Origin: Deltaproteobacteria bacterium | Lineage (GTDB): Bacteria > Myxococcota_A > UBA9160 > UBA6930 | Direction of reading: 5' to 3' | NCBI GenBank assembly: GCA_029261815.1 | Contig: JAJDAQ010000161.1 | Location: 1-64,000, forward strand | Length of the DNA: 64,000 nt | Part shown: positions 7,837-16,365 of the stretch, one piece after another | Layout: every line of letters starts with the position of its first letter | How positions within the stretch are numbered: the first letter of the stretch is position 1 | Translations under genes and position numbers: made by a program | Notes under the pieces: generated by a model | What the model was told of the DNA's origin: nothing | The model's input: the letters and a program-made list of their open reading frames with translations, nothing else | Databases searched by the model: none

Positions 7837-9075
7837 TCAGCTTGGAAACGTCAGCCCCAGTGGCTGATAGCTGAGTCCGGGAAAAGCCACCGTCGGGTCG
7901 GGCAGGCCCATCCGTTCGACGAAGATCTCTGCGAAGACGTTTCGGTAGTCGTTGACGGGCGCGAGGCCGTTTCCGTGGATGAGCGCGGTTTCGTCGAGAC
8001 CTGGCCAGGAGCCATGAACGCCCCCGCGGATGCCACCGCCGATCGCGAAGGCGACACCCCCATTGCCGTGGTCGCATCCGCCGTTTCCATTCTCGTGGAC
8101 CTGGCGTCCGAACTCGGCCATGACCAGGATCGTGACCTCGCCGAGTAGGTCTTGGATGTCCTCGGCGAACGCGCGGAGTCCGCTGCCCAACATCGAGAGT
8201 TGGTTGAGCATTCGCCCGCCGTTCTCGTCGCCCATGTCGTTATGCGTGTCCCAGCCACCGACGTCGAGAGTGGCGAGGCGCAGGCGAAGGTCCGTTTCCG
8301 TTCGGAGCAGTTGCGCAACCCTTCGCAGGCTGCGGCCAATCCCACTTTCCGGATAGACCGCGCCATTGGCGGGCGCGTACTGGGAAGGGTTCGCGGCCGC
8401 GATGCTGGCGACTGCGGCCAGTGAACCGCTGGCGGCTTGTCCGAGTGCGGCGTGATTTCCGGGGCGAGGGGTGTAGAGGCGGTCGAGGATATCTCGGGCG
8501 CGCGTGGGGTCAGGGAAACCACCGATCCGGAAGTTGCCCGGGTCGCTGATGGCGACCGCCGAGGGCGAGCGCTGAAGGCTTCGGGGGAGGCGTCCCGCGA
8601 TACCGGCGGCCGGAATCTCGCCTGGTCCCGGTGCTCCGAGGGCCGAGACCACGCGCGAGAAGACGCCGTCCGTGGGTCGCGCCGCCGGATCGGGTTGGCC
8701 CAGTTCGATTCGTTCCATGCAATCGAAATGGCTGCGGCCGTGGGACGCATGACCACATGCCGGGACGACCGCGAGCTGACCGTCCGACCAGAGGTCGGCG
8801 AGGGGCGCGAGGCCGGGGTGCAAGCCGAACCCTCGTTGCAACGGCGTGAGGAGCGCTTCGGGAATCGAGATGTTGGGTCGCCGGTCGTAGTAAAGGGGCT
8901 CGTGGGCCGGAATCACGGCGGACAGGCCGTCCATTCCGCCGCGCAGGAAGAGGAACACGAGTGCGTCTCCGCGGCCCGGGTCTCCCGGTGCGGCGAAAGC
9001 GAGACGCGGTTGAGTGGCGGCGGCCGCGGCGCCCACGGCGCTGGCCTGTAGAAATCGTCTTCGGGATAGCTTCAT
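7837..9075 (-). CDS. DUF1501 protein, Tat-exported (copy A)
   Basis: A 412-residue protein beginning with a twin-arginine signal, SRRRFLQ followed by an Ala-rich hydrophobic segment ending LAFAAPG. DUF1501 hallmarks follow: FLFLRGGMDGLSAV near residue 42, the GGWDTHNDMG motif, and MAEFGRQVHENG plus CDHGNGGVAFAIGG. DUF1501 proteins are related to the alkaline phosphatase/sulfatase fold, but no reaction is established. It lies 26 bases downstream of the DUF1800 gene in one operon. The start at 9075 was set by the Tat signal; the frame is open upstream into the DUF1800 gene without any leader. A second copy of the pair lies at 27187-29830. Confidence 0.9.
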   Translation of the reverse strand: MKLSRRRFLQASAVGAAAAATQPRLAFAAPGDPGRGDALVFLFLRGGMDGLSAVIPAHEPLYYDRRPNISIPEALLTPLQRGFGLHPGLAPLADLWSDGQLAVVPACGHASHGRSHFDCMERIELGQPDPAARPTDGVFSRVVSALGAPGPGEIPAAGIAGRLPRSLQRSPSAVAISDPGNFRIGGFPDPTRARDILDRLYTPRPGNHAALGQAASGSLAAVASIAAANPSQYAPANGAVYPESGIGRSLRRVAQLLRTETDLRLRLATLDVGGWDTHNDMGDENGGRMLNQLSMLGSGLRAFAEDIQDLLGEVTILVMAEFGRQVHENGNGGCDHGNGGVAFAIGGGIRGGVHGSWPGLDETALIHGNGLAPVNDYRNVFAEIFVERMGLPDPTVAFPGLSYQPLGLTFPS

Positions 9076-9101
9076 GCGGATTGACCTTCGCGCCTGAGCG
9101 C

Positions 9102-11168
9102 CTAACGAACCTGTGCGTCTTGCGAGGAAAGGAGGAAGGCAACGAGTTCGGGCGCCAGGGCAGTCGCGATCTCGGGGGTCAGTGGGTCCGAACCCGTGAA
9201 TCCGGTCGCATCGACCAGGATCTGCCACTGGGCCACTCCGAGCGGGCGGACCAGAAGCCGGGCGGCCAGGAGGGTGATCCAATCGCCGACGGTGGGCGGA
9301 AGTGGGGCGGGGAGAATCCCATCGACGCCGGTCGTGAGCCCCTCGAACGCGTCGCGCGCGAGGTCGGCGGCCAGTGTCCAGCGCCGCAACATCCCGTCGG
9401 CCGAGAGCCATGCGGGGCCGACGTCGGGATAGCCCGTCGGCGGGCCCCACTCGAAGAGCCCCTGGCCCAGCCCGTCGAGGATCCAGCGCAGGTTGTCGGC
9501 ACCCGAGCTGTCCGGGCGGACCTCTACCGCGGTACCCAGTGCCCGAAGCGTGCCGACCAGGAGTTCGAATGGCCGTCGCAGTTTCGCCTGGCCAGATGTT
9601 CGGAACTCGGTGTTGCGAAAGATCGCTTCGAGTGTGGGGACGATTGCCGTGTCCGCTGCGAGATAGGCCGTCGCGACCGCATCGATGAGTGCACTCGATG
9701 GATCATCCCCGACGAATCGCACGCAGAGCTTCCGTGCGAGTCGGCGCGCTGTGCTCGGATGGTGGGCCAGGTAATCCAGGTAGGCGACGCCGTCCTGCAG
9801 CCCGTTGGCGCCCGCGGTCGCGAAGTCCAGGACTTGCAGCGGCCCGAGATAGTGACGCCCAGGGTCGAACTCGAATGCGCCGTCTCGGACGCGCCACCCC
9901 GTCAGGAGCAGCGCGGAGTTGCGAACATCGACCTCGGAGTAGCCGGCTTCGACTCCGACCGTGTGGAGCTCGAGGACTTCGCGTCCGTAATTCTCGTTCG
10001 GGTTCGCCCCCGTGTTCTCCGCGTTGTCGAGGTAGAGCAACATCGCGGGGCTCTGGGCCGAGGCAATCAGGAGGTCTGCGAATCGCGCTAGCGCAAGGGG
10101 ACGGATGACGTCGCGATCTTCGCCGGCCTTGAAGTAGCGGATGTCGCCCTTGTGGAGATAGACGTTGAAGTGGTTGCTCCAGAAGTCGACCATGATCTCC
10201 TGCAACTGTCGTTGGCTCGTGAGTGCGCGCAGGAGCGTGGCGTGCTGGATTTCGTCGGTGGCTTCTTCACCACTGACCGCTTCGCGTCGCTGGACGTTGG
10301 ACAATGCAAGCGTGGGCATCGCGGCAATGAGCTGATCCGTCAGGGAATCATCGAGGGTCTCGGGCGCGAGTTGGTCCGCGATGAAGGCGTCGACGCCTCG
10401 GGTTTCAATCTCGGCGACAAGGGCCGGTGTGGGGCCGAATGACAGCCGTTCGGCAACGAGCTGAACCTCGGGGTCGAGACTGAGCACAAGCTCACGGTCC
10501 GAGACGCCAGCGCCCGACACCGTCGCGCTCGGCTGCGCGGCGGGTGCGGCAGGCGTTGACGAGGGCGTTTCCGGCGCCGTGGGTGAAGGCACCGTCGGGC
10601 TGCCGGGATCGAACGCGTTGGCTCCTCCCATGTTCGGCGCCATCCCGCTGGGAAGCGGCGCGCCGGCGAGAACAACGAATGGAACCGCGGCGGCCGGCGC
10701 AGCGCCCGGCGTCGGTTGGCTCGCTTCCATTGACGGAGACATGGGGTTCGCCAGTTTCGAGGAGGCGTTCGGCGGCGCGAGCGGCGGCGCTTCGGGCGGG
10801 GGGCCCTGGAACGAGGGGTCGCCAAACATCGGACGCGCGCTTGCCGGGGGAGGGACGAACGCACGGCGCTCGATCCTGCGGCGAGGCGGGGGCGCGCTGG
10901 CTTCCGAGGGGCGGCGCCGAGACGAAGTCATGGTGGGCTCGGCCTTCGATGCGGGCGCCACCATGGGACCAGGATGGGTCGGCGGTACGGGCGCCGGGTT
11001 CGCTGACGAGCGAATGGGTCGTGTGGGCGGAAGCGCTTTCGCCACGGGCTCGGCGCGAAAGCGGCTGCGCATCGCGCTCGCGACGCTACTGAGCAGGACA
11101 CCGGCGCCGGCGAAGGCGAGCACGCGCCGTCGGGTCCACGGGCGTTTCGAAGGCGGGCGATCTTCCAT
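9102..11168 (-). CDS. DUF1800 protein with long Pro/Ala-rich N-terminal linker (copy A)
   Basis: A 688-residue protein. A Tat-like signal (WTRRRVLAFAGAG) lies at residues 12-31. About 190 residues of low-complexity Pro/Ala/Ser-rich sequence follow, rich in PPP and PAP patches. The DUF1800 domain starts near residue 225 (ERLSFGPTP) and carries QEIMVDFWSNHFNVYLHKGD, LYLDNAENTGANPNENYGREVLELHTVG and ARKLCVRFVGDDP, then a C-terminal part with DNLRWILDGLGQGLFEWGPPTGYPD. The biochemical role of DUF1800 is unknown; it is typically encoded next to DUF1501, as here. The linker could hold the domain away from the membrane or cell wall, which is inference. Confidence 0.88.
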   Translation of the reverse strand: MEDRPPSKRPWTRRRVLAFAGAGVLLSSVASAMRSRFRAEPVAKALPPTRPIRSSANPAPVPPTHPGPMVAPASKAEPTMTSSRRRPSEASAPPPRRRIERRAFVPPPASARPMFGDPSFQGPPPEAPPLAPPNASSKLANPMSPSMEASQPTPGAAPAAAVPFVVLAGAPLPSGMAPNMGGANAFDPGSPTVPSPTAPETPSSTPAAPAAQPSATVSGAGVSDRELVLSLDPEVQLVAERLSFGPTPALVAEIETRGVDAFIADQLAPETLDDSLTDQLIAAMPTLALSNVQRREAVSGEEATDEIQHATLLRALTSQRQLQEIMVDFWSNHFNVYLHKGDIRYFKAGEDRDVIRPLALARFADLLIASAQSPAMLLYLDNAENTGANPNENYGREVLELHTVGVEAGYSEVDVRNSALLLTGWRVRDGAFEFDPGRHYLGPLQVLDFATAGANGLQDGVAYLDYLAHHPSTARRLARKLCVRFVGDDPSSALIDAVATAYLAADTAIVPTLEAIFRNTEFRTSGQAKLRRPFELLVGTLRALGTAVEVRPDSSGADNLRWILDGLGQGLFEWGPPTGYPDVGPAWLSADGMLRRWTLAADLARDAFEGLTTGVDGILPAPLPPTVGDWITLLAARLLVRPLGVAQWQILVDATGFTGSDPLTPEIATALAPELVAFLLSSQDAQVR

Positions 11169-11331
11169 GACAAGAACATCGGCCGGGCCCGGGGCCTTCT
11201 CGTGCGACGTGCGTCACAGCTCGTGGCGAATTCCGATGGCACTGCGCTTCGATGGGTGGCCGGTTGCGGCTCATCTGCTCAACGCTTGCGAGCTACCCGT
11301 GTGCGCGCCCGACGGGCGCGCCGAGCTAGCC

Positions 11332-11682
11332 TCAGCCGTAGGCCCGCGGCCGCGCCCGGGGTCTCGGCGCCGAAGCAACGATCTGGATCCGTCGCGCCCC
11401 CCACCCGAGTTCGTTCAGGAACGCGCTGGCTCGCCCGACGTTGGCCGTCAGGACACGCCCGTCGGCATAGATGATCGTCGAGGCGTCTTGCTTCAAGATC
11501 GGATGGGGCGGGAGCGATGCGGCGAGGGCGGCGACCTTGGCCGGCGTGGTGAGGATCACCAGTTCGACGGGGCCTGCGGCTTGCGGCGCCGGACGCTCGG
11601 CGCAGACCTGACCTTCTTGCCCGGCCGCCGGCCATGCGATGGCGCATGCGACCACTACGACTGCCGTCCATCGATAATCCAT
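11332..11682 (-). CDS. small secreted protein next to the selenoprotein gene
   Basis: A 116-residue protein with a signal peptide: MDYRW, a hydrophobic segment and a likely cleavage after AWPAAG near residue 21. The mature part has one Cys (GQVCAERP) and an alternating hydrophobic pattern ending in an Arg/Pro-rich tail (RPRARPRAYG). I recognise no family. It starts 31 bases after the stop of the selenoprotein gene on the same strand, so the two are probably cotranscribed and it may act with that protein outside the cytoplasm. The longer open frame upstream is the overlapping end of the selenoprotein gene in another frame and was not used. Confidence 0.6.
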   Translation of the reverse strand: MDYRWTAVVVVACAIAWPAAGQEGQVCAERPAPQAAGPVELVILTTPAKVAALAASLPPHPILKQDASTIIYADGRVLTANVGRASAFLNELGWGARRIQIVASAPRPRARPRAYG

Positions 11683-11713
11683 ATTCCCGGATCGGCCGAC
11701 GGGTCGCTGGCCT

Positions 11714-12784
11714 TCAGCGTTTCGCGAGTGTTTCCTGGATGACGGGTTCAAGGTGGTCGGGGCTGAATCCGAACGGGCCGATGCCGGGGTTGTAGACGAC
11801 GCGACCCTCGCGATCGATGAAGTAGATGCGTGTGGGACGGGCCGTGTAGAGATCGGCCACGTGGTTATCCATCTCGTCCACGTAGAGCGGCACACGGTCG
11901 CCAAACAGCGTGGACTGGCAGCTGGCGGCGACCTTGCGGCGCTGGGCCAGCGTCACGGGTTCCGCCACATCGGTGAGCGACAGGTTCCCGGCGAAGGCGT
12001 GGAGCGCCCGCTGCGTACGCGATCGCCCGAGTGCCCAACGATCGCTCGCGTGGGCTTCCTTGACATAGACGACGATGAATTCGACATCGTCCTTGTAGCG
12101 CTCGAAGAGCTGTGTGAGACGCACGGTCCCATTACTGAAAGGCGGTCAGGTGTAGCTGCCGAAGATGAGGGCCACGGGACGTTTGCCACGGAAGTCAGAG
12201 AGGCGTACGACTCGCCGACCTTCGGGATCCTGCAGTTCGAAGTCGGGTGCCAGGTCGCCGCGCTTCGGAGACGCCGGATCGCGTTGCAGTTGCCAGTCGA
12301 CTTCTTCGGCGCGCCACTCCATGGCCGGACCGACCAGTTGGGCCGTCAATCGCAGGTTGTCGTCTCCCTCCCACACCATGAAGGCTGCCGTCAGCACGGC
12401 GGCGGCGCCTGCGACGGTTCGTGCCAGACCGCCGAAGGGGCGTGCGGATCGCTCTCCGAAGGCAAGCCAGACAAAGCTTGCGACGGCCGCGGCAAGAGAA
12501 ACGGACATTGGTGCAGCGACCAGGACCGGCGCCAGGAGGAGCAGCCCCAGCGCACCCCGAACGAGGGCCGAGCGGCGTTGTGTCCCGGCAGCGGGGACGA
12601 GGAAGCCAAGGCATCGCAGCCACGGACCGTCGGCATTGGGCCGGAGCATCGCGGTGAGGGAGGTAACGCAAAGAAACGATGCGAGGCCCACGTGCAGACC
12701 CGCGATCGCTCCGTGGACCGCGTACGCGAGCATCGTCCAGGCGAGCTGGCCGACTTCGAGCAGGTTCTCGTATTCGGGGTCCAT
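11714..12784 (-). CDS. membrane-anchored iodothyronine deiodinase-like selenoprotein (UGA = Sec at residue 213)
   Basis: A 356-residue protein if the in-frame TGA at 12148-12146 is read as selenocysteine. Residues 1-140 hold hydrophobic segments (about 14-47, 77-110 and 118-137). A thioredoxin-like domain starts near 173 with GDLAPDFELQDPEG, followed by the active site F-G-S-Y-T-U-P-P-F with U at 213. Downstream are VVYVKEAHASDRW (about 238-250), a Cys near 289 that could resolve a selenenyl-sulfide, and RIYFIDREGRVVYNPGIGPFGFSP. Deiodinases have Sec at exactly this place and a conserved E-A-H-x-S-D-x-W motif. A SECIS-like hairpin follows the UGA. The start ATG has an AAGGAG site ten bases upstream. 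The bacterial role is unknown; thiol/selenol redox or reductive dehalogenation are options. Stopping at the TGA would leave a 212-residue protein lacking the active site. Confidence 0.85.
12115..12131 (-). promoter_or_regulatory. candidate bacterial SECIS element
   Basis: In the mRNA, UGGGAC (12131-12126) pairs with GUCUCA (12120-12115), six pairs including one G-U. They close a five-base loop CGUGC (12125-12121). The loop begins 21 bases after the UGA and has G as its second base followed by U. Bacterial SECIS elements lie just downstream of the UGA, with the apical loop roughly 16-37 bases away and a G among the first loop bases, so this fits. The element is also coding sequence, as usual in bacteria. 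The fold was worked out by hand, not with a folding program. Confidence 0.55.
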
Positions 12785-12825
12785 GACGTTTGCGCTCCTT
12801 CGCGCGGGCAGAGGGCGAGTTCTTG

Positions 12826-12854
12826 ATATTACTCGATCGAATAAGTCATGCAAA
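12826..12854 (-). promoter_or_regulatory. sigma-70-like promoter for the selenoprotein operon
   Basis: On the minus strand, TTTGCA (12854-12849), a 17-base spacer and TAATAT (12831-12826) form a sigma-70-like promoter with 4 of 6 matches in each box. This is one of the few AT-rich spots nearby. Transcription would start near 12819, leaving a leader of about 35 bases before the AAGGAG site and ATG at 12784. Confidence 0.45.
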
Positions 12855-13024
12855 TCGGTCGAGCGGTGCCCGTGCGGTTGGGACCTCGGCGGAACCTCGT
12901 GCACAAACCCGCGGCGAAGCTGCTTCGAAGTCGGGCAGTCGCCGCCGGCGGCACCGGCCTTCGTCGTGGAGCGGGCGTTTCGCTGGCACGGCGTATGCAA
13001 CGGCCTCCACCAGGAGGTTTTGAG

Positions 13025-13168
13025 ATGACGATCCTGTGCGGCTGGTGCTCTTCCATTCTGGCCATGGCGGTGGGGAAGTCAGGCGCACCCAGCCATGCGT
13101 TATGCGACGGCTGCGCGAGAGATCTTCGCGCCCAGCTCGACCGTACGCGCGACCCGTCGAGAGGCTGA
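13025..13168 (+). CDS. small four-cysteine (probable zinc-binding) protein
   Basis: A 47-residue protein. Two CxxC pairs (CGWC at residues 5-8 and CDGC near 27-30) are separated by about 18 residues, with PSHALC before the second pair. The layout resembles the many tiny zinc-ribbon-like proteins with C-x-W-C ... S-H-x-x-C-x-x-C found in proteobacteria, whose function is unknown. A strong AGGAGG site lies 8 bases before the ATG. The stop lies three bases before the GTG of the wax ester synthase gene, so the two are probably co-translated. Confidence 0.65.
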   Translation: MTILCGWCSSILAMAVGKSGAPSHALCDGCARDLRAQLDRTRDPSRG

Positions 13169-13171
13169 GCG

Positions 13172-14752
13172 GTGGCGCACTACAACTACGATCGATTGTC
13201 GGCCCAGGACGCGACCTTCCTGTGGTCGGAGGCAGAGTCGCAGCCCATGCACGTGGGAGGGCTGGCGGTTTTCGAGTCCGGGCCTCTCCAGCGACCGGAT
13301 GGCGGCATCGAGTTCGAACGAATTCGGTCAGGGATCGAAGCGGTCCTGCATTGGATTCCACGCTATCGCCAGAAGATCGAGTGGACGCCGATCGAGGGAT
13401 GGCCGGTATGGGTCGACGACCGGGGGTTCGACCTCGGCTACCACATCCGACACATCGCGCTTCCCAAGCCCGGTGGCCTCGACCAGCTGAAGGAACTCGC
13501 CGCGCGGATCCATTCCCGACCCTTGGACCGCCAGCACTCGCTCTGGGAGATGTGGGTGATCGAGGGCGTGGAAGGCGGCGAACAGTTCGCGCTTTTGAAC
13601 AAGATCCACCACTGCATGATCGACGGTGCGGCCGGGGCAGACCTGTCGCAGATCCTGATGTCACCGTCTCCGCGCTACGAGGCGGGTGAAGTGGTGCCTT
13701 ACATCCCGCGCACGGCACCGACGGATCTCGAGCTCTGGTCGGACTCGGTCCGTCGCGCTGTCGCCGGACCCCTCGAACTTGCGCGCGATTGGTGGGTTGC
13801 GGATTCGTCCGATGAGTCCGAGGCCAGGCCGTCCCTGGCCCGTCGGTTGGGCGGGATTCGGCAGATGCTGCGCTATGCGATCACGCCCGCTTCGGAGACG
13901 CCGATCAACGGTGCGCTGGGTCCGCACCGGCGGATCGATTGGCTCACCATGCCGCTCGACGACGTGAAGGAGTTGCGGCGCGCACTGGGTTGCACGATCA
14001 ACGACCTGGTCCTGGCGACGGTGGCCGGCGCCATGCGTCGCTATCTGTTCCGACGCCGGGTCGATACCCGCGAACTCGATTTCCGTGTCGCAGCGCCCGT
14101 GAACATGCGTCGCCCGGACGATGAGCCGCGGCAGGGCAACCGCGTGTCGTCCTGGATCGTGCCGTTGCCGGTGTCCGAGGAGGATCCGATCGCGCAGCTT
14201 CGCGAGATCCAGACCGTGACGCAGGACCTGAAGGACTCAGAGGCCTCGCTCGGGGTCGAGACACTGATGGAGGCTGCGGAGTGGCTGCCGGCATCGCTGT
14301 TGTCGCGGGCCGTCGGCCTGGCGGAAGGGCCGGCCAACATGATCGTGACCAACGTGCCCGGTCCTGGTTTCCCGCTCTATACCGTCGGCGCAAAGCTACT
14401 TGCCCTCTATCCCCTGGTCCCACTGCTGCCGGGCGGCGGTCTCGGTGTCGCGCTGTTCAGCTACAACGGGATTCTCTGCTGGGGGTTCAATGCTGACGAT
14501 CAACGGGTCGCAGACGTGTCGACATTCGCGGAAGACATCGCGCAGTCATTCGAGGCATTGCGCGCCGCGACGGTGTCGCACGTTCTCGACCGCCGAACGG
14601 CGCCTGACGACGCCGTCCCCATTCCGAGAAATCCGGCGCAGGGGCCGAAGCCGCGCCCACGGAAGACGCCGTCGAAGGCGTCCCGGAAGCAGCCGGAACG
14701 AACGGGTGTCGCGCCCGCAAAGGAACGCGCCGCCGCCGCTGACGTGTCCTGA
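13172..14752 (+). CDS. wax ester synthase / diacylglycerol O-acyltransferase (WS/DGAT)
   Basis: A 526-residue protein of the bacterial WS/DGAT family, which esterifies acyl-CoA to long-chain alcohols or diacylglycerol for neutral lipid storage. The catalytic HHxxxDG motif is intact (IHHCMIDGAAG, His146-His147 and Asp151). Other family features are the N-terminal LSAQDATFLWSE, the NDLVLATVAGAMRRYL segment (about 272-289) and the PGPGFPLYTVGAKLL segment near 393. About 55 residues at the C-terminus form a Lys/Arg/Pro-rich tail beyond the usual end. The start is GTG, coupled to the small zinc protein gene. It suggests that the host stores wax esters or triacylglycerol. Confidence 0.92.
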   Translation: MAHYNYDRLSAQDATFLWSEAESQPMHVGGLAVFESGPLQRPDGGIEFERIRSGIEAVLHWIPRYRQKIEWTPIEGWPVWVDDRGFDLGYHIRHIALPKPGGLDQLKELAARIHSRPLDRQHSLWEMWVIEGVEGGEQFALLNKIHHCMIDGAAGADLSQILMSPSPRYEAGEVVPYIPRTAPTDLELWSDSVRRAVAGPLELARDWWVADSSDESEARPSLARRLGGIRQMLRYAITPASETPINGALGPHRRIDWLTMPLDDVKELRRALGCTINDLVLATVAGAMRRYLFRRRVDTRELDFRVAAPVNMRRPDDEPRQGNRVSSWIVPLPVSEEDPIAQLREIQTVTQDLKDSEASLGVETLMEAAEWLPASLLSRAVGLAEGPANMIVTNVPGPGFPLYTVGAKLLALYPLVPLLPGGGLGVALFSYNGILCWGFNADDQRVADVSTFAEDIAQSFEALRAATVSHVLDRRTAPDDAVPIPRNPAQGPKPRPRKTPSKASRKQPERTGVAPAKERAAAADVS

Positions 14753-14820
14753 CCCGATAGGCTCGCCGCGATCGAGTCCCTCGACTTGGTCATTGACGCA
14801 AACCACGTCACTCTCCGGAA

Positions 14821-16356
14821 ATGCCGGACCCGCCGCGCGGTCCCTCTCTGCTCGCAGCGATCGGGATTCCCAACCGGATGTCGGCCATTGCAGTCGCCGC
14901 CATCGGGGCCTTCGTGGCCGGCTCCGTACTCTCGATCGATGTGACCGGTGCCGCCCTGATCGCGTCGAAGGACCTCGTTGTTGCGTGGTTCGACGGTTTC
15001 TTCGTGGTGGTCGCAACGGGGTGCGTGGTCGCCGTCGCGGTCCTGGCGGTCGCGCCCGGCGCAAACGTGCGCCTCGGCCCTGATGACGAACCCCCCGAGT
15101 TCGGGCGCATGGCGTGGTTCTCCATGCTGTTCTCCGCAGGGCTCGCGTCGGGCCTCCTGTACTGGGCCACCGCCGAGCCCGTCATCCACTTCCAAGGCAC
15201 GCCGTTCCTCGAGCGAGGGGGCCTCACCGCGGGGACCGCGTCCGCGGTGGTCCCTGCACTGCGTCTCACGATTCTCCACTGGGCCCTCCACGGATGGGCC
15301 TTCTATGTACTCGCCGCGATCGCCATCGGGATCTACGGCTACCGCCACGGTCGACCCATCACGTTTCGAACCGCCTTGTTCCCAGTCCTGGGAGAGAAGT
15401 GGGTGGATCGCTGGCCCGGGCGGTGGGTCGACTTCGCCGCACTCCTCGGCACCATTTGCGGCGTCGCGACCTCGATTGGCCTGGCTGCCGCGGGTCTGAA
15501 CGCGACGCTCGACGGGTTGCTCGGGATCGGCGTCGGGATGGGCATGCAGATCGGCATCGTGATGATCGTTTGCCTATTAGGCGTGGTCTCCGCGCTGTCA
15601 GGTGTTTCACGTGGGATTCGACTCTTGAGTGAGGCGAACGTGTGGCTGAGTCTCGCGTTGTTGGTCGCCTTCTTCCTGTTGGGTCCGACTGCCGAACTCG
15701 CGTCTCTCGTGGTGGCTTCAGGCGTCGGATATGTGCAGCACGCCATTTCGGACGGCCTCTGGTTGGGGCAAACGGAGGCGCACCGCTCCTGGCAGGCGGC
15801 GTGGACCGTCTTCTACTGGGGCTGGTGGCTGGCCTGGACGCCTTTCGTGGCCGTCTTCATTGCGCGGATCTCCCGCGGGCGCACCGTGCGGGAGTTTGCG
15901 GTGGCCGTCATGGTGGTGCCGGCCCTCGTGATCATCGTGTGGATGGCCGTCTTCGGCGGCACCGCGCTCTATCAGGAACTCGATGTCCCCGGGTCCGTGA
16001 GCGTCGCGGTGAACGAGGATTACAGCCGTGGGCTCGTCGCCGTGATCCAGAACTTCGCGCTCGGCTTCCTGGAGAAGCCCCTGATCGCCATCGCGACAGT
16101 CCTGCTCTTCAGTTGGCTGATCACGTCACTCGACTCTGCCACGCTCGTGATCTGTCACCTCCTGGGTGTCGACGAACTTCCCCAGGCAAAGGTGTTCTGG
16201 GGGGTGGCTCTCGGGGCGGTGACCTCGGCGCTGCTGCTCGTCGGGGGCGTGCCTGCGCTGCAGGCAGCTTCGATCGTCGTCGGCGTTCCACTGGCCGCGC
16301 TCGTTGTGCTGATGGCCGGCGGATTGCTTCGCGATCTCGTGCGGCAGACGCTCTGA
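14821..16356 (+). CDS. BCCT-family transporter
   Basis: A 511-residue integral membrane protein with about 12 hydrophobic segments. It matches betaine/choline/carnitine transporters: SMLFSAGLASGLLYWATAEP near the middle of the N-terminal half, and the Trp-rich signature FYWGWWLAWTPFVAVFIARISRGRT around residues 330-355. Family members import quaternary ammonium compounds using Na+ or H+ gradients. Whether it transports choline, betaine or DMSP cannot be told. No choline oxidation genes are adjacent. The ATG at 14821 follows the WS/DGAT stop by 68 bases. It converges with the SDR gene at 16366. Confidence 0.92.
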   Translation: MPDPPRGPSLLAAIGIPNRMSAIAVAAIGAFVAGSVLSIDVTGAALIASKDLVVAWFDGFFVVVATGCVVAVAVLAVAPGANVRLGPDDEPPEFGRMAWFSMLFSAGLASGLLYWATAEPVIHFQGTPFLERGGLTAGTASAVVPALRLTILHWALHGWAFYVLAAIAIGIYGYRHGRPITFRTALFPVLGEKWVDRWPGRWVDFAALLGTICGVATSIGLAAAGLNATLDGLLGIGVGMGMQIGIVMIVCLLGVVSALSGVSRGIRLLSEANVWLSLALLVAFFLLGPTAELASLVVASGVGYVQHAISDGLWLGQTEAHRSWQAAWTVFYWGWWLAWTPFVAVFIARISRGRTVREFAVAVMVVPALVIIVWMAVFGGTALYQELDVPGSVSVAVNEDYSRGLVAVIQNFALGFLEKPLIAIATVLLFSWLITSLDSATLVICHLLGVDELPQAKVFWGVALGAVTSALLLVGGVPALQAASIVVGVPLAALVVLMAGGLLRDLVRQTL

Positions 16357-16365
16357 GCCGGCAGC

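Noticed and set aside
4345-7867. Two long plus-strand open frames (514 and 655 codons) opposite the DUF3604 and alkylsulfatase-like genes
   Set aside because: They mirror the coding frames of the minus-strand genes, and their translated products show no family features.
12146-12148. The selenoprotein gene as a pseudogene with a nonsense TGA
   Set aside because: The TGA sits exactly at the deiodinase catalytic position, the downstream frame is intact with conserved motifs, and a SECIS-like stem follows.
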